A DNA stretch of 64,000 bases from Roseiarcus sp963783175. GTDB lineage: Bacteria > Pseudomonadota > Alphaproteobacteria > Rhizobiales > Beijerinckiaceae. The DNA is taken from NCBI GenBank assembly GCA_963783175.1, contig CAWANG010000003.1:1-64000 (forward strand). The letters are read 5' to 3'. The notes beneath the pieces are model-generated. The model was not told the DNA's origin, ran no database searches, and saw only the letters and a program-made list of their open reading frames with translations. This document shows positions 16,414 through 24,714 of this stretch, in pieces (the stretch's first letter is position 1; each line of letters begins with the position of its first letter). Both the position numbers and the translations under genes were made by a program.

Positions 16414-17362
16414 ATGCCCCTCACCGTCGCCGCGCAGATGGACCCGATCGAGCGCATCCGCATCGCCGGCGATTCGACCTTTGCGCTGCTCCTCGAAGCG
16501 CAGGCACGCGGCCATCGGCTCCTGTACTACACGCCCGACCGTCTGCGGCTCAACGGCAAGCGGGTCGAGGCGATGGCGGAGCCTCTCGCCGTCAAGGACA
16601 TTGAGGGCGACCACGCGCGCCTCGGCAAGGCGAAGCCTTGTCGACCTCGCGACCGTCGACGTCGTGCTGCTGCGCCAGGACCCGCCGTTCGATCTCGCCT
16701 ATATCGCAACGACCCACATTCTTGAGTTCATCCAGCCGAAAACTTTCGTGGTCAACGATCCGAGCGGCGTCCGCAACGCGCCGGAGAAATTGTTCGTGAT
16801 GGATTTCCCGGAGCTGATGCCGCCGACCCTCATCGCGCGCGACAAGGCGGCGATCGACGCGTTCCGGGCCGAGCACGGCGAAGTGGTGATGAAGCCGCTT
16901 TACGGCTACGGCGGAGCGGCGGTGTTCAAGGTTGGCGTTCAGGACCCGAATTTCGGCTCGCTGTTCGATCTTTTCAGCGCGACCTTCCGCGAGCCCTGGG
17001 TGATCCAGAAGTTCCTGCCGGCGGTGGCGCAAGGCGACAAGCGGATCATCCTGGTCGAGGGCGAGGCGAAAGGCGTGATCAATCGGGTGCCGTCGGGCGA
17101 CGACATCCGGTCGAACATGGTGCGCGGCGGAGCGGCGAAGGAAACCGACCTGACCGAAAGGGAACGAGCGATTTGCTCGACGATCGGGCCCGAGCTGAGG
17201 AAGCGCGGCCTTTTGTTCGTCGGCATCGACGTCATCGACGGCTATCTGACGGAGATCAACGTCACCTCGCCGACCGGAATCCGCGCCGTCAAGCGGCTTG
17301 GCGGGCCTGATCTCGCGGTGGCGATCTGGGACGCGATCGAGGCCAAGCTGACCAAGAAATAA
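16414..17362 (+). CDS. gshB: Glutathione synthetase GshB (apparent frameshift)
   Basis: Residues 1-73 read in one frame (MPLTVAAQMDPIERIRI, FALLLEAQARGHRLLYYTPD), then the reading must move to another frame near 16636, where VDLATVDVVLLRQDPPFDL continues the family sequence to KLTKK. The total is 949 bases, one more than a multiple of three, so one extra base would explain it; corrected length is 315 residues, normal for GshB. The ATP-grasp part shows VVMKPLYGYGGAAVFKV and VGIDVIDGYLTEINVTSPTG. It joins gamma-glutamylcysteine with glycine using ATP. An error in the sequence is more likely than true loss. Confidence 0.88.
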
Positions 17363-17421
17363 CATGTCTCGTGGCGCCGGCTGGCCTTGCGGCCGCCGGA
17401 GCGAGGGGGAATATACCTCCG

Positions 17422-20211
17422 ATGTCATATGCCCATGCTCCCGCGGTGGAACGCCGCTCCCGCGCCCCGCGCGCCGCGCCGACTCCGCCCAAGGGCGTCG
17501 AGCGAACCAAGCTCTTGGCCAAGCTTGCCATTCAGCATGAGCGGCTGTCAGGCGACCCCGCTGCGTTCCGGCGGGCGGCAATCGAGATGCTGCAGGCGGC
17601 GCTGACCTCCGGCCGCGACGAAGCGCGCAAGGCGCTGGAAGACGGCGGGACGGGCCGCGCCTGCGCGGAGACGCTGAGCGCCCAGACCGACGACCTGTTG
17701 CGCGTCGTGCTCGAAATGTCGGCCCGCTGGCTCGCCCCGGGCGAGCCCGGTCAATCGCTGCCGACTATTGTCGCGGTCGGCGGCTACGGACGGGGCATGC
17801 TCGCGCCGTTTTCGGACATCGACCTCCTGTTCCTCCTTCCCGATAAGCCGCCGCCGGGCGTGGAGAGGGTGGTCGAGTCGCTGCTCTATGTGCTCTGGGA
17901 CTTGAAGCAGAAGGTCGGCCACGCGACCCGCACGGTCGACGAATGCCTGAGGCAGGCGCGCGCCGACATGACCATCCGCACGACGCTCGTCGAGGCGCGG
18001 TTAATCGTCGGCGACAAGGACCTGTTCGAGACGCTCCAGGCGCGGTTCGACGCCCAGATCGTCGCCAAAACCGCCCCCGAATTCGTCGCCGCGAAGCTCG
18101 CGGAACGCGAAGCGCGCGTCAGACGGGCGGGCGCGTCGCGGTATCTGGTCGAGCCCAACGTCAAAGAGGGCAAGGGCGGGTTGCGCGACCTCAACACGCT
18201 CTTCTGGATCTCCAAATACGTCTACCGCGTCCGCAACGCCCAGGAGCTCGTCGCCGCCCGGCTGTTCTCGCCGCGCGAATTCGCGCTCTTTCGCCGCTGC
18301 GAGGAATTCCTCTGGACCGTCCGCTGCCGGCTGCATTTTCTCGCCGGCCGGGCGGAGGAGCGACTGAGCTTCGACGTTCAACGGCCGATCGCCCGGCAAC
18401 TCGGCTATTCGACCCGGGCCGGGCTCATCGACGTCGAGCGGTTCATGAAGCACTATTTTCTGATCGCCAAGGATGTCGGCGACCTGACCGCGATCGTTTG
18501 CGCCGCTCTCGAGGAGCGGCAGACCAAGCGCACGCCGGCGTTCGGGCGCCTAGTCGGACGCTTCCGCCGGCGCACGCGCGCGATCGCCGACGCCGAGGAT
18601 TTCAAGGTCGACAACGATCGCGTCAACGTCATAAGAGAGGACGCCTTTGAGCGCGATCCGGTCAACCTGATCCGGCTGTTCTGGATCGCCGACCGGTCGA
18701 ACCTGCCCATCCACCCGAACGCGACCCGGCTCGTCACCCAATCGCTCAAGCGCATCGACGCCCGCCTGCGCGAGGATGCCGAAGCGAACCGGCTCTTTCT
18801 CGACATTCTTACCTCGCGCAACGCGCCGGAAATCGCGCTCCGGCGAATGAACGAGGCCGGGGTGCTCGGCCGGTTCATTCCCGATTTCGGCCGGGTCGTC
18901 GGCATGATGCAATTCTCGATGTACCATCACTACACCGTCGACGAGCACCTCATTCGCGCGGTCGGCGAACTCAGTGCGATCGAAGACGGTCGGCTGGCGG
19001 AGGATCTGCCGCTCTCGACAAAGATCATCCCCCAGATCGTGCATCGCACCGAGCTCTATCTCGCGACCTTCCTGCATGACATCGCCAAGGGACGCGGCGT
19101 CGATCATTCGCTTGCGGGAGCCGAAGTCGCGCGCAAGCTTGGTCCGCGGCTCGGGCTTTCGCCCGCCAACACCGAGCGCGTGGCCTGGCTCGTCGAGCAG
19201 CATCTGGTCATGTCTAACATGGCCCAAGGACGCGACCTGCTCGACCCGCGGACGGCGGAGGCGCTGTCGGCGATCGTGCAGACCCAGGAGCGCCTCAAGA
19301 TGCTGCTGACCCTCACCGTCGCCGACATTCGAGCGGTGGGCCCAGGGGTCTGGAATGGCTGGAAGGGCCAGCTTCTGCGCACCCTCTACTGGGAGACCGA
19401 AGTCGTGCTCGGCGGCGGCCATTCGGTGATCGACCGCAAGGGGCGGGTCGAAGCGGCGCAGGAGACATTACGCCGCTTGCTTCCGGGCTGGTCCGATCCG
19501 GAGTTCGACGCCTACGTCCAGCGTCATTACCCCGCCTACTGGCTCAAGGTCGAGCCGGAGCGGCAGGTCGCGCATGCCAAATTGCTGCACGCGATGGCCG
19601 CCGAGACCCGCTCGCTGGCGACCGAGGTGACGACCGACGCCTTTCATGGCGTGACCGCGGTCACCGTGGTCGCGCCCGACCACCCGCGGCTCTTGACAGG
19701 CATCGCCGGCGCCTGTGCCGCCGCCGGGGGCAACATCGTCGACGCGCAGATTTTCACAGCGACCGACGGCCTGGCGCTCGACACCATTTTTGTTTCGCGC
19801 GCGTTCGAACGAGATGAGGACGAGTTGCGCCGCGGCCATCGCATCGCCGCCAATATCGAGAAGACCCTGCGCGGCGAGGTGCGGCTGGCCGAAATCGCGG
19901 CCCCAAGGCAGCCGCGCGACGTGCGGCGCGGCGCCTTCGCGGTCGAGCCCGAAGTGACGGTCGACAACAATCTGTCGCGCCGGTATACGGTGGTCGAGGT
20001 TTCGGGCCTCGACCGGCCCGGCCTGCTGCGGGATCTGACCGGCTCGCTGTCGAGCCTTAATCTCAACATCGGGTCGGCCCATATTGTGACCTTCGGTGAA
20101 AAGGCAGTGGATTCGTTCTATATCACCGATCTGACCGGGCAGAAGATCACCGCGCCGGCGCGGCAGGCGGCGATCAAGCGGCTGCTGCTGGCGGACTTCG
20201 CCGCAGATTGA
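17422..20211 (+). CDS. glnD: Bifunctional PII uridylyltransferase/uridylyl-removing enzyme GlnD
   Basis: A 929-residue nitrogen sensor. The nucleotidyltransferase motif is GGYGRGMLAPFSDIDLLFLL; a GlnD-specific helical region follows (LVEPNVKEGKGGLRDLNTLF); the HD hydrolase motif is ATFLHDIAKGRGVDHS; two C-terminal ACT domains (VVAPDHPRLLTGIAGACAAA and VSGLDRPGLLRDLTGSLSS) sense glutamine. It uridylylates PII when nitrogen is scarce and reverses this when glutamine is high. The ATG at 17422 was chosen over upstream starts because the upstream frame is Ala/Gly-rich; a GAGGGGGA lies about 11 bases ahead. It follows gshB. Confidence 0.95.
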   Translation: MSYAHAPAVERRSRAPRAAPTPPKGVERTKLLAKLAIQHERLSGDPAAFRRAAIEMLQAALTSGRDEARKALEDGGTGRACAETLSAQTDDLLRVVLEMSARWLAPGEPGQSLPTIVAVGGYGRGMLAPFSDIDLLFLLPDKPPPGVERVVESLLYVLWDLKQKVGHATRTVDECLRQARADMTIRTTLVEARLIVGDKDLFETLQARFDAQIVAKTAPEFVAAKLAEREARVRRAGASRYLVEPNVKEGKGGLRDLNTLFWISKYVYRVRNAQELVAARLFSPREFALFRRCEEFLWTVRCRLHFLAGRAEERLSFDVQRPIARQLGYSTRAGLIDVERFMKHYFLIAKDVGDLTAIVCAALEERQTKRTPAFGRLVGRFRRRTRAIADAEDFKVDNDRVNVIREDAFERDPVNLIRLFWIADRSNLPIHPNATRLVTQSLKRIDARLREDAEANRLFLDILTSRNAPEIALRRMNEAGVLGRFIPDFGRVVGMMQFSMYHHYTVDEHLIRAVGELSAIEDGRLAEDLPLSTKIIPQIVHRTELYLATFLHDIAKGRGVDHSLAGAEVARKLGPRLGLSPANTERVAWLVEQHLVMSNMAQGRDLLDPRTAEALSAIVQTQERLKMLLTLTVADIRAVGPGVWNGWKGQLLRTLYWETEVVLGGGHSVIDRKGRVEAAQETLRRLLPGWSDPEFDAYVQRHYPAYWLKVEPERQVAHAKLLHAMAAETRSLATEVTTDAFHGVTAVTVVAPDHPRLLTGIAGACAAAGGNIVDAQIFTATDGLALDTIFVSRAFERDEDELRRGHRIAANIEKTLRGEVRLAEIAAPRQPRDVRRGAFAVEPEVTVDNNLSRRYTVVEVSGLDRPGLLRDLTGSLSSLNLNIGSAHIVTFGEKAVDSFYITDLTGQKITAPARQAAIKRLLLADFAAD

Positions 20212-20248
20212 CGGGTCAAGAGGCGGAGGCCTTTCGCTCATCCTCGCG

Positions 20249-20277
20249 CTTGATTTTTGCCTCGTCAGCCCTGATAT
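20249..20277 (+). promoter_or_regulatory. Possible heat-shock (RpoH-type) promoter for grpE
   Basis: CTTGA at 20249-20253 and CCTGATAT at 20270-20277 are separated by 16 bases, close to the alphaproteobacterial RpoH pattern of CTTG and CYTAT. It lies 32 bases ahead of the grpE ATG. The match is imperfect and found by eye only. Confidence 0.3.
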
Positions 20278-20309
20278 CCACCGCGAATTTCAATGGGGCT
20301 TATGAAACC

Positions 20310-20912
20310 ATGAATGATACGAATGCCGAACGCGGGGCGGAAACGCCCGCGCAGGAAGGCGAAGCTGCTCGGGCCGAGGCCGGCGACCGCGACGTCTACG
20401 CGGTGATCGAGGCGCTGAACGCCGAAAACGGCCAGTTGAAGGACCGTGTGCTCCGCACTCTGGCCGAAATGGAGAATCTGCGCCGGCGCACCGAGCGCGA
20501 GGTCAACGACGCCAAGGCTTACGGGGTGTCGAGTTTCGCCCGTGACATGCTGACCGTGGTCGACAATCTGTCGCGCGCGCTCGAGCATCTGCCGGCGGAA
20601 GCGCGCGCGAGCGCCGATCCTTCGATTAGGTCGATGATCGAAGGCGTCGAACTGACCGCGCGCGACCTCGAGGCGGCCCTCGGCCGCCACGGTGTCAAGC
20701 GGCTCGATCCCAAGGGCCAGAAATTCGACCCCAACCTTCATCAGGCGATCTTCGAGGCGCCTGACGAGACGGTTCCCGGCGGCACGGTCTCGCAGGTCGT
20801 CCAGACTGGCTGGACGATCGGGGATCGGGTGCTGCGTCCGGCCATGGTCGGCGTATCCAAAGGCGGCCCGAAAGCCGCGCCGAAGGAGGCGCCCGCGTCG
20901 AGCGGGAAATAG
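20310..20912 (+). CDS. grpE: Nucleotide exchange factor GrpE
   Basis: A 200-residue co-chaperone that releases ADP from DnaK. An acidic N-terminal tail is followed by a long coiled coil (EALNAENGQLKDRVLRTLAE, ENLRRRTEREVNDAKAYGVS) and the C-terminal beta domain (FDPNLHQAIFEAPDETVPGG, VVQTGWTIGDRVLRPAMVGV). The ATG at 20310 gives the usual family start. It converges with alkB, whose stop lies only three bases away. dnaK/dnaJ are not in the window. Confidence 0.95.
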   Translation: MNDTNAERGAETPAQEGEAARAEAGDRDVYAVIEALNAENGQLKDRVLRTLAEMENLRRRTEREVNDAKAYGVSSFARDMLTVVDNLSRALEHLPAEARASADPSIRSMIEGVELTARDLEAALGRHGVKRLDPKGQKFDPNLHQAIFEAPDETVPGGTVSQVVQTGWTIGDRVLRPAMVGVSKGGPKAAPKEAPASSGK

Positions 20913-20915
20913 CGG

Positions 20916-21545
20916 TCATGCCGCCCTGGTCACCCGCCGAAGCGTCAGATTGATCCTGCCGCCCTGGGGCAGGAGGGTCGAGGAACCGGCGATGACGCGG
21001 TCGACCCCGTGGAAAGCGAGACGGCCCACGCCGCCAAGCGCCATCGCATCGCCCGAGGCGAGGCGGAATGAGCGGGTCGTGGCCTTGCGCTCAAGCCCGC
21101 CAACCCGAAACAGCGCCGCATCGCCAAGCGACAGCGAGACGACAGGCGCGGAGAATTCCTCTTCGTCGCGATCCTGGTGCAGGCCCATGCGCGCGGCAGA
21201 GTCGTAAAAATTGATGAGGCAAGCCTCAGGCGCCGGAGCGCCAGGGGCGATTGTCGCGAACGCTTCGAGGAGTTGCGGCGGGATCGCCGGCCAGGGCCGC
21301 CCGGTTTCGGGGTGGGTCGGCTGATAGCGATATCCGGTTTCGTCCGAAACCCAGCCGAGCGGGCCGCAGTTGCTCATCTCAACCGAAAACGGCTTGCCGG
21401 TGCGCGGCATGCGCGGGCGAAACAGCGGGGCTTCGCGCAGGATCGCCCGCACCTCGTCGCGCAAGGCTTCCTGGGCGCCGTGGTCGAGAAAACCGGGGAA
21501 ATGGTCGATCCCCGGACCGATCGCGATGGCCGCGCGCAGCATCAT
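20916..21545 (-). CDS. alkB: AlkB-type alpha-ketoglutarate-dependent DNA repair dioxygenase
   Basis: A 209-residue Fe(II)/2-oxoglutarate dioxygenase. The iron-binding HxD is in MGLHQDRDEEEFSAPVVSLS and the distal His in LAFHGVDRV; the 2-oxoglutarate-binding RxxxxxR is in RINLTLRRV. The sequence NFYDSAARMGLHQD is close to E. coli AlkB. It removes methyl groups from 1-methyladenine and 3-methylcytosine. The start at 21545 follows AGGGG; a longer frame reaching 21608 looks unrelated. Confidence 0.92.
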   Translation of the reverse strand: MMLRAAIAIGPGIDHFPGFLDHGAQEALRDEVRAILREAPLFRPRMPRTGKPFSVEMSNCGPLGWVSDETGYRYQPTHPETGRPWPAIPPQLLEAFATIAPGAPAPEACLINFYDSAARMGLHQDRDEEEFSAPVVSLSLGDAALFRVGGLERKATTRSFRLASGDAMALGGVGRLAFHGVDRVIAGSSTLLPQGGRINLTLRRVTRAA

Positions 21546-21650
21546 TCTCAACCCCTGCCGATTCCCTTCCCTCGCTGCCGGGCGCGGCGTATAGGAGGCC
21601 GATTTCATCCTAAAGCATCCCGCGCAATTGCGCGCTCATCGAGGCGATCT

Positions 21651-22397
21651 ATGGCCGGTCATAGTCAGTTCAAGAACATCATGCACAAGAAGGGCAAGCA
21701 GGACGCGATCCGCTCCAAGCTCTTCTCGAAACTCGCGCGCGAAATCACCGTCGCGGCCAAATTGGGGCTGCCCGATCCGGCGATGAACGCCCGCCTCAGA
21801 GCCGCGGTCATCGCCGCCCGGGCCGAGAACATGCCCAAGGACAATATCGAGCGGGCGATCAAGAAGGCCGCCGGGGCTGAGGGCGAGAACTACGACGAAG
21901 TGCGCTATGAGGGCTATGCGCCGGGCGGGGTGGCGGTGATCGTCGAAGCGCTGACCGACAACCGCAACCGAACCGCGGGCGAGGTGCGCTCCTCCTTCGC
22001 CAAGGCCGGCGGCTCGCTGGCCGAGACCGGCGCGGTCTCGTTCATGTTCGACCGGGTCGGGCTCATCGTTTTCGACCGTAAGGTCGCCGACGACGAGGCG
22101 ATGCTCGAGGCGGCGATCGAGGCGGGCGCCGACGATGTCGTGTCGGGCCCGGAGGAGCACGAGGTGATCACCTCGGTCGAGGCCTTGGGCGATGCCCAGA
22201 AGGCGCTCGAGGCGAAGCTCGGCGAGCCTACGAAGGCCTCAATCGTCTGGCGGCCGCAGACGACGGTCGCCGTCGACGACGAGGCGGGCGAGAAGATCCT
22301 GCGCCTTATCGGCGCGCTCGAGGACAACGACGATGTCCAGAACGTCACCGCCAATTTCGAGATTTCCGAGGCGCTGCTGGCGAGGATGCAGGCCTGA
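21651..22397 (+). CDS. yebC: YebC/PmpR family DNA-binding regulator
   Basis: A 248-residue protein of the TACO1/YebC family, recognised from its start MAGHSQFKNIMHKKGKQDA and the segments NMPKDNIERAIKKAAG and YEGYAPGGVAVIVEALTDN. The family is annotated as a transcriptional regulator and has also been linked to translation of proline-rich stretches. The start is ATG at 21651. In many bacteria it precedes ruvC, but here a Gly/Trp-rich gene follows on the other strand. Confidence 0.95.
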   Translation: MAGHSQFKNIMHKKGKQDAIRSKLFSKLAREITVAAKLGLPDPAMNARLRAAVIAARAENMPKDNIERAIKKAAGAEGENYDEVRYEGYAPGGVAVIVEALTDNRNRTAGEVRSSFAKAGGSLAETGAVSFMFDRVGLIVFDRKVADDEAMLEAAIEAGADDVVSGPEEHEVITSVEALGDAQKALEAKLGEPTKASIVWRPQTTVAVDDEAGEKILRLIGALEDNDDVQNVTANFEISEALLARMQA

Positions 22398-22454
22398 TGG
22401 GGCTTTGTTGCGTCGGCTGCGCTTAGCGAGCGCGGCTAGAGCTCCCGCGCTGCT

Positions 22455-22810
22455 TCACCACCACGCGCAGTGACGGTAGCCCCAGCGGCCGATCCAGCAG
22501 CGGCGGACGCCGTAACCGTAGCCGTAGTAGCCGCGCCAGCCCCAGGGGCGATAATTGTACGGCCCCCAGCCCCAGCGCGGACCCCAGCCCCAACGATGCC
22601 AACCGCGATGCCATCCCCAATGATGCCAGCCCCAGCCGCGATGCCATCCGCCGTACCAGTAGGCGGGCTCGACGTCCGCGGCCGCGACCGGCGGCGCGAG
22701 CGAGGGCGAATTCGAGGGTGAAGGCGGGCGAGGGATCGCTCGATCGCGGCGAGCATTGCCGCCCCGGCAATGGCGGCGATCGCGCCGCCGGAGAGAATGC
22801 GCGAGACCAT
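22455..22810 (-). CDS. Small Gly/Trp/Tyr-rich secreted protein (apparent frameshift)
   Basis: From the ATG at 22810 the frame gives a signal-like start (MVSRILSGGAIAAIAGAAML). After about 22740 a different frame reads SLAPPVAAADVEPAYWYGGW and continues as short GWHRGWGWHHW, GWGPRWGWGPYNY, GWRGYYGYGYGVRRCW and RHCAWW segments to a TGA at 22455-22457. Repeated Gly-Trp/Tyr motifs with two late Cys residues are typical of small exported proteins in Hyphomicrobiales. The span is 356 bases, two over a multiple of three, so an indel somewhere in 22700-22750 is needed. Function unknown; a cell-surface role is a guess. Confidence 0.5.
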
Positions 22811-22945
22811 GGTGTCCTCCAGTACTCCAGCCGCGCCAGCAATCATGCTTTTTCCGTCTGAACTTGGCGTGAATAGCGCGCTGTCCGGGACGAACGCCGC
22901 GTGCTCGGTTAAGGTTGCATTCTTCCGTCCATCGGGGGTTCGATC

Positions 22946-23386
22946 ATGACCTCAGATCTAGCGCGAGCCGGCCTGCGGCTCGACATCGAGGACCGGCCGG
23001 CCGACGCGGACGTCGAGGTCCTGCCGAACGGACTCGAAGCGTTCAACGAGAGCCGTTGGCCGGGTCATCAGAAATGGCGGCCGCTCGCCGTCTTCGCGCG
23101 CGAACGGGAGACGATCGTCGCCGGCCTCGGCGGTGAGACCTACGCCGGCTGGCTCTTCATCCGCTATCTCTGGGTCAGCGACGCTCTGCGGCGCCAAGGG
23201 ATCGGACGCGAGCTCATGGGCGCAGCCGAGGGCCGGGCGCTCGAGCGCGGCTGCTGGGGGGCCTGGGTCGACACCTATAGCTTCCAGGCGCCCGGCTTCT
23301 ATCGCAAGCTCGGCTACGCGCCGTTCGGCGAGCTCGACTGGGCGCCGGACTTGAAGCGCATCTTCCTGCAGAAGCGGCTCAGATGA
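22946..23386 (+). CDS. GNAT family N-acetyltransferase
   Basis: A 146-residue acetyltransferase with the acetyl-CoA pyrophosphate loop RRQGIGRELM and the motif-B region WVDTYSFQAPGFYRKLGY. The F-x-A-x-F-Y-x-K-x-GY pattern is common in GNATs acting on small molecules, but the substrate is unknown. It stands alone between the Gly/Trp-rich gene and a tandem repeat. Confidence 0.85.
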   Translation: MTSDLARAGLRLDIEDRPADADVEVLPNGLEAFNESRWPGHQKWRPLAVFARERETIVAGLGGETYAGWLFIRYLWVSDALRRQGIGRELMGAAEGRALERGCWGAWVDTYSFQAPGFYRKLGYAPFGELDWAPDLKRIFLQKRLR

Positions 23387-23417
23387 GGCGCCGGTTCGCT
23401 GACGTATTCGACCGGCT

Positions 23418-23522
23418 TGGGGCTCGCACAAAATCCAAGCCGGCCGCAACGAAAACCAAACGCAGCGCAACAAGAACCAAGCCCGGCGCAACAAAAACCA
23501 AATTGGGCGCAACAAAATCAAA
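23418..23522. repeat. Five tandem copies of a 21-bp A-tract repeat
   Basis: Units start at 23418, 23439, 23460, 23481 and 23502. The best-conserved part is GGCGCAACAAAAACCAA preceded by four variable bases; the first copy is the most diverged. The 21-base period places A-tracts two helical turns apart, which would bend DNA. The array is intergenic, 31 bases after the GNAT stop. It has no spacer structure, so it is not a CRISPR. Confidence 0.8.
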
Positions 23523-23652
23523 ATGGAATATTGATATTTTCCAATAGCTTAACCTGATTCCTCACCATCGCGACGTCATCCTGCAATCGTGTTCGGGGCG
23601 CGCCACTACCGGGTACGATTGTGGTTCCGCGGTTGTCGCGGCCGCGGCCCCG

Positions 23653-24243
23653 TCACTTCCCTCGCCTCGCCGTAACCCCCATCAGGCCGCCGAGGATGTC
23701 GAGCGCCACCCTGAGCCGGTCGGAGACCACAGCGTCGGCGCGCCAGGGGGTGGCGAGTTCGGGGATGAAGCCGCGGCAGTCGCGAACGCCCGCGCCCTCG
23801 ATGACGATCCGGGTCACGATCGGCCAGGCGTGCGGGCCGACCCGCTCCTCGGCCTCGCGCAGCTTGTCGCGGGCGAAGAGCGCCGTCTCGGACTGCGGCA
23901 GGCCGGACCGGGGGCCAAAGCCGGTCGAGCCGAAGCGGTCGGGCGCGACCGCGCGCAATTGGTCGAGACGGGCGCGCTGATGGGTGCGGCGCAGCGATTC
24001 GCCGACCAGCCAGCGGATGTCGTTGAGCTTCGGATCGTGCGGGGCTAGGACCCGGTTAGCGCGCATGGCGTCGAACGGATCGATGAGGCGCCGCGTCCGA
24101 TCGGCGTCGCGGGTCGGCGTCTGGCCGGATTCCTTGGCGCGGGCGAGCCGCTCAGGGGTGGCGTCGAGCCGCTCCTGGATCGCGTCGAGCAGTTCCTGCG
24201 GCGACCTGTGCGTCCGCTTGATCGGTTTCCGGGCGCCTCTCAT
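23653..24243 (-). CDS. Unrecognised protein, 196 aa
   Basis: I do not recognise this protein. It starts basic (MRGARKPIKRTHRSPQELLD), then has helical, charged stretches with DPKLNDIRWLVGESLRRTHQ and a C-terminal part with ARDKLREAEERVGPHAWPIV and DRLRVALDILGGLMGV. The arrangement (a paired-helix domain ending in a conserved hydrophobic helix) is reminiscent of DUF6456-type alphaproteobacterial regulators, which is only a resemblance. The start overlaps the stop of the upstream small gene by ATGA, so the two are co-translated. They are divergent from an Xre/S24 regulator. Confidence 0.6.
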   Translation of the reverse strand: MRGARKPIKRTHRSPQELLDAIQERLDATPERLARAKESGQTPTRDADRTRRLIDPFDAMRANRVLAPHDPKLNDIRWLVGESLRRTHQRARLDQLRAVAPDRFGSTGFGPRSGLPQSETALFARDKLREAEERVGPHAWPIVTRIVIEGAGVRDCRGFIPELATPWRADAVVSDRLRVALDILGGLMGVTARRGK

Positions 24244-24464
24244 TCCGCGAGCTCCGCGCACAAGGCCGCGGGCGAAGTGCAATAGGACTGCTCGAGGATA
24301 GGAGGGACCAATTTCGGGATGCCCCGCATGTTCACCTTGACGTCCGCCGGCGGCGCGGCGTGCCGGCGGCGCAAATCCTGAAGATGGCGGGCGCAGGCGC
24401 GCTTGGCCGCCGCCCGCTCGGTGTCGATTTTCGGCGGCCGGCGGCGAATCTTGGATGCGGTCAT
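24240..24464 (-). CDS. Unrecognised small protein, 74 aa
   Basis: This short basic protein begins MTASKIRRRPPKIDTE and ends with VPPILEQSYCTSPAALCAEL. I do not recognise a domain. The composition (Arg/Lys/Ala-rich first half, then a Pro/Leu segment and two Cys) suggests a small nucleic-acid-binding or accessory protein. The frame stays open upstream to 24524; the internal ATG at 24464 was preferred, though the longer form is possible. It heads the two-gene unit divergent from the Xre/S24 regulator. Confidence 0.5.
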   Translation of the reverse strand: MTASKIRRRPPKIDTERAAAKRACARHLQDLRRRHAAPPADVKVNMRGIPKLVPPILEQSYCTSPAALCAELAE

Positions 24465-24714
24465 CAGGTTGCCCCTTCCTGGATTGCGACGGCCCCAGCG
24501 GCCGTCTGTTCTTGTTTTGTTCATTATTTGGTAAAACCGAACCTAATGTCAAGTTTCTGTTTTTTTGAATTGCGGTTTTTCGGAAAAAGGGTTAATCCCG
24601 TGAGTTGGCAGGCCTTCCGGGGTCGGGACGCGAGAGCGGGAAGCGCGCGCGGCCCACGCCTTCAAAGGAAATCAAGCCTTCGCTTGGGGCATTAGAAAGT
24701 TTGGAGTTTCAGCT
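24465..24714. promoter_or_regulatory. AT-rich divergent promoter region with possible operator
   Basis: This 250-base spacer separates the two unrecognised genes from the Xre/S24 regulator. Around 24510-24600 it is unusually AT-rich with a seven-T run. AAAACCG at 24533-24539 and CGGTTTT at 24573-24579 form inverted half-sites, a plausible operator for the regulator. This is an inference from position and symmetry. Confidence 0.35.

Noticed and set aside
23418..23522. CRISPR array
   Set aside because: The 21-base units are directly abutting, with no spacers, and there are no cas genes.
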